Positions 1 through 13,620 of a DNA stretch of 64,000 nt are shown in pieces. The number at the start of each line of letters is the position of its first letter. Position 1 is the first letter of the stretch. The notes under the pieces were generated by a model that was given only the letters and a program-made list of their open reading frames with translations, searched no databases and was not told the DNA's origin. The position numbers and the translations under genes were made by a program. Origin of the DNA: Vitellaria paradoxa (lineage: Eukaryota > Streptophyta > Magnoliopsida > Ericales > Sapotaceae); assembly GCA_019916065.1 (NCBI GenBank), contig CM034236.1:50186690-50250689 (forward strand). Reading direction: 5' to 3'.

Positions 1-627
1 TACGGAAAAATCATTCCTAAATATAATTATTGTCTACTCTTGAATACGCAACAAAATGAAAAATTATTTTCTCATAAATTGTTTGCTAGTGTATATATTG
101 AAAATGAAATTACTAAGACATATAGCATAAAAACAATAATAAAAAACTTCTAAGATTTAAAAGAATGTTGGGTTCCACTTTGATAGTTTTTTTAAACCAA
201 AATAATATCAAGAAACAATTACCTCATGACTTTTATTTTGTCATTACTTTGTAAATGATGAATAAATGCTTTCTTATCTTTTTTGAACTTGGTTTATTTT
301 CTCACTTTAATGAAAATACTTGAAGTTGCATCATTTTTCCTATTTTTCTTGTTGTATGTGAATTATTTGGTTGTGTTTTGGTTTTTTTTTTTTTTTTTGG
401 CTTATATAAGTCACAAATATAGATTTAACTGCTTGACTTTTAAAAGACAATTGGTGCTAGTTCCAACACAAAGTAGTTTTGTTGTTATTTGTTGAAATTA
501 AATATTATTCTTATATCACTCCCTAGCCAAAATTAGATTTTTTGACTGTCCCTACTTGTGTGAACTTGTCAATTTAAATAACAACACTCAATGAGATGTA
601 TTTTAATTATAAAAATATTATTATCAT

Positions 628-719
628 CCATTGAAAAGTTTACCTGATCGTTAATTTCAAAATTTTGAAAATTAGTTGAGATGCACGTAAATTAGTCTTG
701 ACACTCTCGGTTACAAAAA

Positions 720-746
<27 letters not shown>
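628..746 (+). repeat. SINE-like fragment (3' half), copy 1
   Basis: The sequence aligns by eye with 33860-33960: both carry a gtttacc-gatcgttaattt block, then a short spacer, then ga(g/t)(g/a)cacgt(a/g), and both end in an A-rich tail. This block is the familiar 3' portion of a tRNA-related SINE found in many dicots. Here it is diverged and its A-tail has grown into a TA microsatellite. The 5' promoter half (A and B boxes) is not recognisable. Confidence 0.55.
721..745. repeat. (TA)n microsatellite
   Basis: About 12 uninterrupted TA dinucleotides directly after an A run. Confidence 0.95.
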
Positions 747-751
<5 letters not shown>

Positions 752-1309
752 CACGTTATATTAACATATTCTACTCTTAGAAAAATATTTTCTTTTGGTG
801 AAGGGACGAACCCGCCCCAAGAAAATTGCTTGAAGCGTTATCAAGCCCAAACGTTTATCCCGAGGTGACCAGTGGACCTAAACTTCTAAATCATGCCTTA
901 GAATGTTAAAATTCAAGACACGGCCCTCCATGGCTCCTGGCCCAAACAGCATTAAGAAATCAGGACACACAGAATATACTTGAAAAACCCAATAACAACC
1001 AAATCTACACAACCTTTCTGGCTCGGGTACTTGGTTCGGTTTTTAGTAGGTCTTTACCCGATCATTTCGGATTGATTTTTGGATTAATCACTATATTTTC
1101 TAATCCAATCGAACTTCAAAGACTAATTTTTTTACATAAAAAATCTAACATTCTATGGACCGAAACCAACCGACAAGGTTAGGAGCGTTTGCTTCGGGTC
1201 TATAAATCGTTAATGAGTTCAAAAATAAATTAGATTCCATATCATTTGGTTCAACCAATCTTGCACGCTCTTGCCTATACTAACTAGAGCAAGGCTAACA
1301 AGAATCAAA

Positions 1310-1770
1310 AAAATTTTTTGTCTAAATATAGAAAATATATTTGGTAGTTAAATTTCATTTATAGTGATTAATTTTTATTTTAATAAAATATTAAATTTTA
1401 TTAAGTTTTTTTATAAAATTTATTGAATATAACAAAATATATTTCATACTAATTTAATTAAATAATTTAATAAAATATTTATTTTTAATAATAATTAATA
1501 AATTATATTAATAAATAACATAATTTAATAATAGATTATTATTTTACTTATTAAAACTAAATTAATTTGATAAAATAAATCATTTTAATAATAAGTTATT
1601 ATTTTAATATTCATAAAATAAATTATTTTTATATGTAATTATTATTAATTTTAAATTTACTAAACTTATTTAATATTTAATTATTATTTTTATAAATAAT
1701 TTTAAGTTAATAAAAAAATTCATTTTAATCGTTAATTATTTTTTTAATTTTAATCGTTAATTAATTTTTA
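1310..1770. repeat. near-pure A/T tract
   Basis: About 460 bases with almost no G or C, composed of ttatt/aataa/ttaatt words. It could be an old AT-rich transposon interior or a matrix-attachment-like region. Nothing in the sequence decides between these. Confidence 0.6.
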
Positions 1771-3460
1771 TATAGAAAGTAGGGCAAACAATGGTGGGGC
1801 AAATCGGGAAGGGCGAATCGCCGATAGAGGGCTAGCTAGAAGATCACAAGAAGGAATCGTAGCTATCTAATGATGACTCGTATAGAAGCAGTCTTGTGAG
1901 GTTAGACAACAGTGTTCCTCTACAAATGCTTGACCCAAAATATTTGTATATATATAGCCATGAAATAAATGGAATGGCCTAGTAGATATATTTATATATA
2001 TAGATAAAGATATAAGCCCTATCACTGAATAGCAACGACGATGCATGTGAACTTTGGTTGGACTACTAATATACATACACATATATACATATATATAGCT
2101 GCCTTGCAGTGACCTTCTTTCTCTTCGAATCTGAACTACTTTAAGTAGTAAATGACTCCATCTATAGCTCTCGCTCTCTAGATCAGTCTCTAGCAAAACA
2201 TAAGGCAGGGTTCAAGACTCAGATGATCAATTATTAAAACATATGCTTGATTATTTAGTTATTGCATGGCAAGCTACTACATTATTTAATTAGTCTGCTG
2301 AATTATTGGTTCTTCATAAGTTACCATATATGTTCCACCTTAACCTAGAGACGTGCTATGTCATCCATCTTCAGTCAATCATTGACTAGCCCTGTCAAAT
2401 GGCTGAAAACAAGTCCAATTTTATTATAGCCTAGACTAGCTCCACTGTCTCCACCTCCTTTTTCTTCCTTCAATTCATTGTATGGGTAACAGTAGGAGCC
2501 TTTAAGGTCCTCCTATATCAGGGTTAGGCATAATTATATTCATATCTAAATCTGTTAAAAAAATTTTGAATTTGAATTTAAGTTTGAGTCTATAATTTCT
2601 GTATTCATATTTGAATTCATCGATACTTGAGTTTGGACCTGTATACTTGAATACTTTGGTATGTACGTAATTTAATTTTGCATTTATATATTAAGTAATA
2701 GTCAATTTTATGTATTAATTATCATATTTAATCCTTCAAAAACCTTAATTCTTATTTATGAAATTTAAATGAACATGAATTGTTTTATATAATATAAATT
2801 ATTTATATCAATGTATTTATGTACAACATTTATATATTATAAAAATTATCAAAATGAATTCTTAACGGATGGCATATAAGCATATTTATATCTAAATTTG
2901 GTACGTCGACGTTGTCTAAAACGATATTTGTATTTAAGTAGTCGAATATCTGAATAGGACCCAATTTAAAACCAATCCATTATCAGACCTAGCCATAATA
3001 GGAGAGATTAGGCTTCTATGACGTCTCGAATATGGATTCAACCTTGAAACTATTAATGGAAGCCAGAAGAGCTTTGCTTGTTGACAGCCTGCACGGCACA
3101 GCGAACCTCGAAGTCACATTAGGAGGGTTTGGTCGTACTAAGTTTTATTTGTGAATTTTCTATGGCACGAATTCCTCTCCATGCTTGGCCAAAAAGAGGC
3201 AAAGCCTTGACATATCACCTCATGGGGAAATAATTTATGGATTAAAAAGATTGCCAAGTGATTTGTTCAGATAAAATTCATGTGCTTAGAGTCTTGAATC
3301 CTAATCAACAAACAAAAGCCAAGCTACGCATTAGTTTTTAAGAATCTGTAGAGACCATATTTTATATCGAATGGGCTACTAACAGCTCATCAGAAAGTCT
3401 ATTAGTAGTTAATTACACGAGGTCGGACAGATGGGAGCTGCTGCTTACCTTACCTGCACT

Positions 3461-3479
3461 ATATATATATATATATATA
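3461..3479. repeat. (AT)n microsatellite
   Basis: Uninterrupted AT dinucleotides. Confidence 0.9.
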
Positions 3480-5530
3480 CACCTAGCCAAAAAAATAAAT
3501 AGATAAATAAATAAATAGAAGTGTATATATATTGTAATGCATGTCAAATTGGCCTTTTGTTGTGTTTTCTTTTTTTCTCCCTGTTTTTGTCCCCAAGAAA
3601 ATGCTGGTTAGTTAGAGGACCACTCATGGGTACGAATTGCATGGATGGCATGTTAAATGGCTATTTGGAGTGTCAAATTTTAGTGAAAAAATAAAAAAAG
3701 GTAAATTTTAGATTATTAAAATGACATTTGGTTTATATTTTTATTTTTTGTTATTAAAACAGAAAATGTATTTGATTTGACATTTTTTATTTTTTGCGTT
3801 TTAAAATTTTTCTTGTTTCGGACTAAAAATGCTCAAAGTAATTTTTGACCATTTTACATTTCATGTGTAAACGTATTTTTTACTTTCGAAAGCAAGTTTT
3901 AAAAACACGATTGATCAAATGAGTTTTGAATTATTTTTTTTTTATTTTCAAAAATATGAAATGAAAAATGAATTCAAAACAAGTATATCAAAAAACACTT
4001 AAGTGTTTAGTGTATTTTTTAAAAAGTGTGAAAAATTAAAAAAAAATAACGAAGCTGGTAAAAGTTAAAAAAATAAAAAAGTTGGTACAAGTTAGATATT
4101 TTTGTGTGAAGAAAATTAAAGAAAAACTAAAAAATTAAAAAAATTACAACTTTTTAACCAAGTTTTGCAATCCAAACCTACACTTCTCTTGCATGTATAA
4201 TGTTCATAAGCATTTTCCAACTCCTTTATTATTTTTGCCACGTGTACTTTTTTTTGCCTCATCACAGCAAGCAACTTAAGATGATGACATGCAAATAAAT
4301 CAATAAATAAGATACGGACAATGATAGCAAAAATTGGGACGTAGACTTTAATTATATTAATGAGGGCTGGCACTAATTACAAATTAATTTCAGCAAAATA
4401 ATAGAAAATACCCTAATAATCAAGTCGAGCCCTTTGTTTGGCTAGTGACCCTTCAGATCATAAAGGGAAAGGTTTTCGTTTATTATTGATCTAGTCGCAC
4501 AATTCTAACATATCATTTTAGAGAGAGAGAGGGAAAAAAAAGGGCTATCCTATTATGATTTTTATTAGAAAATATAAAAAATTAAAGTAATTTGATGGTT
4601 GTATTATTATAAAAGAAAAATATTGTATCGAGTAATTTCTTTCAAAATTATATATTGACAATCAAATTAACAAAAAAATGTAAAATCTTTGAAAAGAATT
4701 CTAATTATACGTGCTTGTGTGTGGAGTGCCAACTTTTGACCCCAAAAAAAGAAAAAATGAAAGTATACAAGTTTTGAATTTTTAAGTATTTTGCGTGCAT
4801 TTGGAAAATTATGAAAAAATAAAAAAAAAGTTAAAAATTTGATAAAAGTTAGTAAAAATTAGAGAAAATTGAAAAAAATTAAAAAATTTTAATATAGAGA
4901 AAGATAGAAAAATTAAAAAGAATTAAAAAAATTATAAATATTGGCCCAAATTTGACTTTTTAAAAATTCACATTTACAGGAGTGTTTGGTTTATCAACAC
5001 TAACCAAAAACCTATCAGGTTTACTAATTTTTTATAAATTTTTCAATCAAATTTTACTACATAATATTTTTATGTTAATTTTTTTATACTTTTATTATAT
5101 TTTTTTAACTATCGAAATAGCCCCATATACGGCCGAAGGATACGGAGTTGGAAGAAATTAGCAAGGACAGACCTATGAAATGACACAACCTTAATGGTCA
5201 TGAGATCTCAAAATTTGTCAAAATCATCACACATGCGTTATGTCTCACTGCTCCCTAACTACCGTTCGGCAAAAAAGTATCTTTCTCTCTTTTTTTTTTT
5301 GTTTTTTGACTTTTTTCTTTTCTTTTTTCTAAAATTCTTAAAATTACTCACTTACATTAAAATATCTCTCAAATCATAAAAGAAAAATATGTCAAATGAA
5401 AAAAAATAAATAAATTTTTGATAAAATTATAGACAAATTGATTAGAAAGAATTTTAAAAAAGAAAAAATAAGAAGATCGACGAAACCATGAGAAATAATT
5501 AAAATTTTTGCTAAAGTCACATTATACCTT

Positions 5531-7573
5531 CACTACTACAAAAATGCATAAACATCACAACTTTTAAGTGTGATGTTTCACTTTTTATCTCAGTCACAAA
5601 AGCGTGATTGATCCAAGTGAGATTGTAAGTCACCTCTTTTTTATCACAGTTTACAACCGTGATCGAAAACTTACAACAATCACACACTAAAAGCGTGATC
5701 TTTATGGTAAAAACTGAGATGAAAAGAAATCTCGTGTGATCTTTTATGTATTTTGATCTCACTTTTTTTGAAAAATCGTGATCAAATATAAACAAATAAT
5801 CACGCTGAAAAAATGGATTAATTTTAAAAATAATAAAAATCCACATGGCAACCTACTATCACGCCATCATAGCACCGTTTGCCACCTTATCATTTTAGCA
5901 ACCTTATATATTTTATTTTTTTTGTTGCTGCTGAGAATCGAACCTCAGCCATTCATTTGGAAGTTAGTGTAGTTGACCGCTAGTCCAACCTATCATTTAT
6001 ATATACATTTTGCATATTAATATATATAAACAAATTTTTATCACCTTAGAGGTTACTAAAAGTAATAAAATTATATTATTTTCAATTTTTACAATAATTT
6101 ATTATAACTTTTGTCAACCAATTAGTAGTTAAAAGTTACATTTTTCCTGATCAATTGACTTGAAAAAATAATAAAAAATTTACTTTTATTTAATTATTTT
6201 AACTTTTTGCAACAACTTGAAATTGTAAGTAATATATAGAATAATGTGAATACTTAATAAATAATTTATAAATATCTATTATATTTAATTAAAAATAATT
6301 TCAAATCTTTTCTTATTTTCCTTTAATCTTTGTGTATAGCATATATTTAATCATAACTCACTATTTATAATATATTTTTCTTCATTTTGTATTATATTTT
6401 TAAAAGTAATTAGGTCACGTTTAGTTTTAGTTCTAGAAAATTGTTGTTCAAAACAAAATTTTTGAAAATTATTTTAAAAATTGATTTGTAATACAAAAAA
6501 TATTTTCAATGATTATATTCAAAAATTAGTTCTAAAAAAACAAAAAAATGAAAATTTTTATTATTTTTATTTGTAAATTTTTATCACTTCCAACAAAATA
6601 TAAAATAATGTCACTTTTAATATAAATAATATTAAAGATACACTAAATATTTATTAGATACTAAATATTTAATATTCAACTCGTTATAAGTTATACAAAT
6701 TATGAAAACTACTTCCATATATTTACTAAAAAAATAATAATTATATATTTAGTGTTATTTAAATTTGATTTGATAAATTTAGTTTTAACATTAATTTTAA
6801 ATTTTTTTGTTTATTGATCTATGATTATTGTTTTTATATCATATTCAATTAATTAAAATTAATAAATATAAATAATATTAAAGATACATGAAATATTTAT
6901 TAGATATTAAATATTTAATATTCACCTCGTTATAAGTTATACAAATTATGAAAACTACTTCCACATATTTACTGAAAAAAATAATAATCATATATTTAGC
7001 GTTATTTAAATTTGATTTGGTAAATTTAGTTTTAACATTAATTTAAAATTTTTTTGTTTATTGATCTATGATTATAGTTTTTATATCATATTCAATTAAT
7101 TAAAATTAATAAATAAATGTTACAATAAAGTTTACAAAATCTAATTTAAATCATAAAAGATAATAAACAAAATTATTTCAGAGAGATATAAAGAAAAAAA
7201 TAACAATATTATCTCTCATTCTTTTAATTATCTCATTTTTTTTAAGATATAATTTTACTCACTTTTTGATATCAGTTTTTTTTAGGGATGTTTTCACTGA
7301 TCTTTTATCTCAGTTTTTTTCTAGAGATAGTTTTCACTAATTTTTTATCTCAGTTTTTTGTTGAGATGGTTTCCACTGATCTTTTATCTCGTTTTAAATA
7401 CAATCACGGTTTTAACAAAAATGAGATAAAAAGTATTAAAAGTAACTTTTTATCTCAATTTTTTAATTAGACTGAGATAAAAAGTTTAACTCACAAATCT
7501 TTATCACGCTTTTTCTAAAACCGTGATCTTTATGAATTTCTTAGTGTGATCTTTATCAATTATTGTAGTAGTG
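5531..7573. mobile_element. non-autonomous CACTA (CMC) DNA transposon
   Basis: The element begins CACTACTACAA and ends in the exact inverse TTGTAGTAGTG. The similarity continues imperfectly inward: a t(g)ataaa-atcaca block lies on both sides. It is flanked by a 3-bp target duplication, ctt at 5528-5530 and ctt at 7574-7576, as expected for the CACTA superfamily. Both subterminal zones are dense with short repeats in both orientations: tttttatctcagt-like words and (a/c)cgtgatc-like words at about 5570-5800 and 7260-7560. These are typical binding-site arrays for the CACTA transposase. At about 2.04 kb it encodes no recognisable transposase; the interior is AT-rich with a tandem duplication. 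It would need an autonomous partner to move. Termini and target duplication are seen directly; the superfamily call is from known structure. Confidence 0.9.
6621..7113. repeat. 246-bp tandem duplication inside the CACTA element
   Basis: Two head-to-tail copies, about 6621-6866 and 6867-7113, with only scattered substitutions and one- or two-base indels (for example tacactaaat versus tacatgaaat). The duplication is confined to the element's interior, so it probably arose within this lineage of the transposon. Confidence 0.9.
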
Positions 7574-8060
7574 CTTTTACAAATTTTTCAGAGTTTATTG
7601 ACAACCGCCCCTTCTGAATCCATCCTTGCCTATGGAGTGATATGAGAAAGAGAGGAGAAAGTAAAACCAAGCAATATCTATGATCTTTGTGTATTCTCAA
7701 AGCAAAATAAATGACAATAATTTACGGAAAAATTAAAAAAAAAAAGTAAATGATAACATGTGATCCATATGGACGAGGAGGACAGTGTTCTTCGTACAAT
7801 AATTTCCAACATGCATGTATAAGTGCAAGCTGCCCTAGTGGCTAGCTAGGCATGCTCTCCTCTCTCACATGGGTGGCCTCAGATCAATAGAATTTTTAAA
7901 CAACAGGCTAGTTAATTAGCATGTAAAAAAAATAAAATAATAATAAAAAAAATAAAAAATAAAAACGAAATTTCCGATTGTTTATGGTTCAAATCAATAG
8001 AATAGTTACGAGAAATATATAAATTCCAATCATTATATTTAATGCAAATGTCAAATTGGA

Positions 8061-8083
8061 ATATATATATATATATATATATA
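8061..8083. repeat. (AT)n microsatellite
   Basis: Uninterrupted AT dinucleotides. Confidence 0.9.
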
Positions 8084-8320
8084 CATTGATATTACTTCCA
8101 TCAACTTTAAAAAACTTAAACATTACCGATGCAAAGTTACTGTCATCTGATACAAAATGCTTCTCTTCATATATATAATAAAAATAGAAACAATAAATAA
8201 AATTCTTAATCTAGTATCATTTTTGTTTTTCTTAGTCCCAATCAAGGCATGCAGGATCAATCAACGGTTTTACTAATTTAGTTTTATCCATTTTTTTAAA
8301 TTCTTTTCTTCTATTATTAG

Positions 8321-8475
8321 GGTGTCTGATCGATAAAAGTTTGACTAAAAAGTACTGTAAAAATGTAAAAATTTAATATAAAAGTGATATGTGATAAAAT
8401 TTAATCAGAAAAAAGTATAAAAATTTAATAAAAATTGATAAGTTTTGACTGATTTTAGCTAATCAAACAAAACGC
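8321..8475. repeat. MITE-like AT-rich repeat, copy A
   Basis: It starts with ggtgtctgatcgataaaag and ends with a weak inverse, gctaatcaaacaaaacgc. The interior shares the words agtac(t/a)gtaaaa and gata(a)gt with 17016-17170. This suggests two old copies of one small terminal-inverted-repeat family. No target duplication could be fixed. Confidence 0.4.
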
Positions 8476-10505
8476 ATAATTTTCTTTTAACTGCTCCTGA
8501 CTCAGTCTCTGCTAGCCGCCAAGAAATGTTCATGATGATCAAAAAATTTCATATGCATGTCAGATGAAAGATCTTGTATCCTAAGTTGTTCGACCAAGAG
8601 CAAAGTTATAAATGTCAATATTTAACCGATCGAAGAGAAAAACCAAAACTACAGATGTGCTTGGACTAAAATTTTGTTAAAGAAAACAAAAAAAATAAGA
8701 GGATTAAAAATTATTTGTCCTGTTATAAAAACTAAATTATTTCTTTTTTTTTATTTTTTAATTCACTTAAATAAATACATGCATTTAGTATTAACAAATT
8801 TTATAATATAATATACATATAAATATTAATTAATATATAAATAGACATGCAAAGAAGAAGAAGGTGAGGTGGGGAGTAGTATCCCATTCCTATTAGGAGA
8901 TTTAAAATTTCAGTTCCCGTCAATGATATCTCCATATTTTATTTGAACAGAATTAATGGATAACGTCGATATCTACAGTGAATAAATAATTCTGTCATTC
9001 CCACACAAAATCCTCAATTGCATTTACGGAAAATATATGTGTGTGTGTATATATATGTATCGCCGACAAAACCCAAAATCGTTGATCATCTTCTGCCTAC
9101 TCCTTATCCCGTGTAGGACTTCAATTCTCATCTAGTCCTTGTCGCATCTGAGTAAGTTAAATGAAAAACTATTAGGAACAGAAGGGGTAGAGGGGGGGGC
9201 CGGGGACCAGAAGATGGAACAAATACAGGAGGTTAGAGAAGGTGGGAGAATAACCACTAAAAATGACAAAACAATTTAAGTAGCGCAAAAATGACATTTC
9301 ATCCCTAAAGTTTATCATGGCGATCACGATGTCTAGTTTTTTAATTGTTCCTGGGCTTTGCGGACCGGGTGATGATCAATAATACTACTGCTAGCTCGGA
9401 AAGAGATGGAAACTGCACGTGGAGTAGTACTGCTGCGTGGAGAAGAGGACCACAAAGTAGTACTAATGTCGAACAAAAATAACCAGACAACCGAGTGCGA
9501 GCTTTCGTTTTCACATATTCGTGCCAAAATTCATTAACAGAGGTCCTTCGCGTGGAGGAGAATCGTTCACCACCCGAAGACAATATTGTTCAGATTCTAG
9601 AGAAACTAGTTGCAGTAATAATGGAGATCGATCGAAAGTCATTTTACGATCAAATTTAAAAAAAAAAAAAAACAATGGAATGACTGTTTATATATAGTAG
9701 ATCATGGGCTTCGTATCCCACCCATATCTTTTCTCTTCTCTTTCCTTTTGTGGTTTTAAATTTATTGACGAAAGCCAATCTATACGTGGTTATGTTAACG
9801 TTTCACCATCTTGGTATAACAATTTGTTTGCATAATTAGTTACAGACGCTGAGAGATTAGATATACATATTGGTGGGGGAAAAAAAAAGTAATTGAATTT
9901 AAATAAAAAGTATTAAAAAAAGTATGGAGTAAGCCTACTATACTTATATTGAACTAAAATTGTAAATAAATACTTAATTTGAAATAATTTTATAGAAAAT
10001 ATATATTATTTTCATAAAAATAAATAAAAAAATGATTCATACAACTGACTCTACACTATTCTTTTCTTTTTACCTGTGACAAACTCCACTTTTTTTTTTT
10101 ACTCTTTTTTTTTAAATGTTGATTTGGACGGTTGATTTGGACGGTATCCAAATATGAACCCTCCGATCCCCCTTCAACTCTCCTATACTTTGCAACCATT
10201 TTAAACTACGTGACAACTTGTTTGTGAACTTTCGTACGTACATCTCCCATTTTTCTTCACAAGTTCATTTTTCCATGTCTAGTGATTATTATCTGTCAAC
10301 TACTTTAGTCCATACATAACTAAAAATGTAATTGACGTGTCTTATTCCCTAACAACAATAGATGTCTTTACAATGTTATTATTTAATATACATGGCCCCT
10401 CACGTCACTACAAAAAAAAAAAAAAAATAAATAAATATAATTTATTTGGTGATACTACATTATGATTACAAAATTATTACTAAAAGTAGGGTTTTTATTT
10501 TATAC

Positions 10506-10529
10506 ATATATATATATATATATATATAT
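10506..10529. repeat. (AT)n microsatellite
   Basis: Uninterrupted AT dinucleotides. Confidence 0.9.
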
Positions 10530-12211
10530 CATAATAGTGATGGACCTCCCAGAATTTATCCAAATAAATTTAAAAAAGACAAATTTATCACGTTGGGGGC
10601 AAAGTCGTCAATATCATTTACGTTTTCCGTAGAAGACGTCGTTACTGTTGATGAATTCTACTGCCCAAATTTAAAACCCGGATCTCCTTTTCCTCTTCAT
10701 TTTGATTCTTCCTCTTACGTTCAAACGGTCGACTGTCAACTTCCATAGCTCAACCTCCGTGGCTTCACAGGAGTTTCAAGCTACCAGATAACACTCCTCT
10801 CTTCGGAAAATTTACAAGGACGTACAAAAGAAAATTTTTACTTTATTGATACAAATTATATCTTTTAGTAGTGTATATAAAATGTGTTTAACGAAGGTGC
10901 ATGTGTGATAGTTTAATTTTGACGTGTATATAAATGAGAGAGAAATTTATTTTAATTTTGATGGTTGATAACGGTCATTGATTGTTGATGAAGCATTGTT
11001 TATGGCAATCTTGACGAGGTGTTTTGGCCATTATCAGTGGTTATTTTTGCATCAGAATTTTTTTTTTTTTGGCATTGGACTGAGCCAAGATTATAAAATG
11101 TAAGTCAAAACTTATTAAATTGAAAATCTCATATATGGTCAATTTGGGGCTGTGCTGCTTAAGGGATAGGTTGAGGTGTTTAAAGGATAAGTTGAACTGT
11201 TCAAGAAATAGATTGGATTAATTCTTTTTTGATCTAAAATTTACTTAGTAAATTTTTTTTTTTTTTTTATATACTGAATTGAAGCCCACCACAACCCACA
11301 GTATAACTCTGCCCTTGTTTTTGTTGGTACATTTTTTAAGATGACTTCTATAAAAGTCCCTAATACTACTTGTGCCTTATTCTCAATTTTTGAGAGTCCA
11401 AAATTGTCAATACCATTGACAACTTCGTTAAAAGAAAAAATTAATTGCATTGATAACTTTACCCTTATTCTGACGAAGTACTCTTTTTTTTTTTTTTCTT
11501 AACTTATTCGAGTAAATTATGAGAGGCCTATCTCTATTATGGTGAAAAAACCCTAAGTGTTATATTGTAAGTATATATTAATTATAATTCACTTTTATGA
11601 CAAATTCAACCACACTAGTTCATCACTAAATAAATATTAAAATTAATAGTAGAAAATTGTCATTGATTAAGTATAATTCATCATGAGGATTATCATTTAA
11701 TGATAAATAATATTTTTAATAATGGACCTATTCGGACAAACATGCGACAACACTATTACTTCACATACATACATACAGATATATGTAAAATATATATGTG
11801 TGTATTAGAATTTCTCAGGCACCTCAATTGAACAAACGTAAAAGGTTGATGGATCCTAAAAATGGTGCTTAAAACCATATATTAATTGCTACCCCACTAA
11901 TTCATAAACATGGTATGCCCCACAAGCACCACGCGTGATTTAAATGTTCGTCGAGTCGATTCAATGACTTTATTCGCTGCATCAGAAGATATGTAAATCT
12001 AGCCAGTTAAAGACTATATTAGTTTGTTTTTCCTTTAAGAACTCGTTGGATTTTAAGGGCCAAACAAAGAGGGGTCGAGCTGGTTCACACTAGCTTGTAC
12101 TTCCTCGGGGACCACCTTAGCTATAGAGTACCGGTACAAGTAATCAGCCACCCACTATAACGTCAATCTGCTGATCTTTCATTATTCCTTGATGGTTCAT
12201 TAAACTAGTAT

Positions 12212-12330
12212 TTTCCAAGAGTCTAGGCCGAGTCCGAAGAGTTGTCTGAAGCATTGATGTGGTGCCTGTCAAACAATTTCCAATATTTAAGTTAGCAAAA
12301 GAATTGAGAGAGTATTTTGACAGTATTTCA
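12212..12330 (+). repeat. LTR-like fragment, copy 1
   Basis: Shares an ordered set of words with 40146-40290: agtccgaa(g/a)agtt(g/a)tc, gtgtggtgcct, tccaat-(a/g)c/tttaagttag, and a final tttcagtaa. The ttaagttag block preceded by tccgatgc-like sequence is common in LTRs of plant retrotransposons. No coding region or second LTR is nearby, so this looks like a decayed solo LTR or fragment. The family is not determined. Confidence 0.5.
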
Positions 12331-12921
12331 GTAAGATTAAAGTATACGTACGGTGTACTTGAGAAGATGATGTATATGAGTCTTATACAATTATACTTTT
12401 CCTCTGATTAGATTATGTCACGTGTATCGTAGATCCTAATGTTGATTCCCTTAATTAGTTATCGAAACTGTTAAGAAACAGTTAGCACTTTCATAGATGA
12501 GAATCATGGAATATGTTAGAATACGATTACACATGTGATTATGATGTAATTAATTTTGTCTTTAATGTAACGGTCGCTCGGTTCAACCAAGGTCCATGCT
12601 GTTCGATTGGCTTGAGTCTCAATCTTGGTCATTGGGATAAATCTATTCAGTCAAATGTACCCTATCAATATTCCTTATTTGGAGGTCACCTTGTTTTCAT
12701 GTGGTGTTTAGACAATCCGCCAAATTTGTGTCTAACTAAAGCACGGGGAACAAGTAATGTCCAGAACTCCCAAAATGTTGAGTCTTCAAACTATGGCAAT
12801 CCAGCTCAATTCCGGAATTGGATGGTATAACTATTGTCAATTGTAGATATCGCCAGCTATATATGTATTTTTTGCGTCGAAAAAGATGAGTTACGTATCA
12901 TACTTTTACTTTTCAGCATTG

Positions 12922-12923
<2 letters not shown>

Positions 12924-12955
<32 letters not shown>
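12924..12955. repeat. (AT)n microsatellite
   Basis: About 16 AT dinucleotides followed by a short tatg repeat. Confidence 0.9.
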
Positions 12956-12967
<12 letters not shown>

Positions 12968-13449
12968 GCGTGGTTCCTATTCTTTATTTTATTTTTTAAG
13001 AAAGGGGGGTGGTAAAAGGTAGAAGGATAGGAAATTGATGATATCAAAAAATAAAAATAAAAATAAATAAAAAATAAAAACTTTCCATAAATAAATTTAA
13101 TTTTCCAATTTCATAATGAATTATGTGTTTGGTGTAGTCAAATTGTTACAAAATGACTAAAGGTCTCCTGGCCTAAGTTAAAAGAAGACGGTGAAAAAAA
13201 ATAGACTAAATTCCAATCAATGCTAATCGAATTATGTAGCATGTGGTGAAGAAGAAGTACACATTGGGTGAATTTTCATTTAAAAGTTTTAAATTAAAAT
13301 AACGATGACATTTGTTTAATAAAATAAATATATATATAATTTTCACAAAGTGATAAATTTAAAAATCGTGTCATTCTTAGAGTAATTTATTCTGAAAAAA
13401 ATTAAATAAAATTGATAGCTTCCACTAATTATACCCAATGTTGATGCAT

Positions 13450-13620
13450 TCAGATATAGTGACATATTGATACGATGTTTTGTTGGAGCATTCGGATGTG
13501 CCCTGATAGTATTAGAATGTGGTGATATGCTGAAATGATGCTTTATGGGAGCATTCGAATACTCTTTAGGAGCATCCAGATTTGCTCTACGAGTATTCTT
13601 ATATTCTCTTGATGCATTCA
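13450..13620. repeat. degenerate internal repeat with gagcattc motif
   Basis: The motif ggagcattcg(g/a)at, or close variants (ggagcatccagat), recurs at about 13484, 13551 and 13570 within loosely repeated 85-90 bp units. I cannot tell whether it is a decayed coding repeat or a minisatellite. Confidence 0.4.

Larger units (their letters stand above)
1..5527. other. gene-free AT-rich stretch
   Basis: No reading frame here resembles a known protein; the short open frames are low-complexity chance ORFs. The stretch holds a SINE-like fragment near 628-746, a TA microsatellite at 721-745, a tract of almost pure A/T at about 1310-1770, an AT microsatellite at 3461-3479, and several AT-rich segments that begin with a gtgtttggt-like end (for example near 4981). 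The segment at about 790-1290 is less AT-rich but I cannot assign it. Confidence 0.6.

Noticed and set aside
10446..10748. 100-codon open frame
   Set aside because: Includes a translated AT microsatellite and resembles no family.
10406..10873. Possible third CACTA element: cactacaaaaa at 10406 and ttttagtagtg ending at 10873
   Set aside because: Ends match with one mismatch over only 11 bp, next to a long A run. Flanking trinucleotides (cgt and tat) differ and there are no subterminal repeats. Chance is likely.
12513..12830. 105-codon open frame
   Set aside because: Composition is protein-like, but I recognise no domain and the surrounding sequence is repeat debris.
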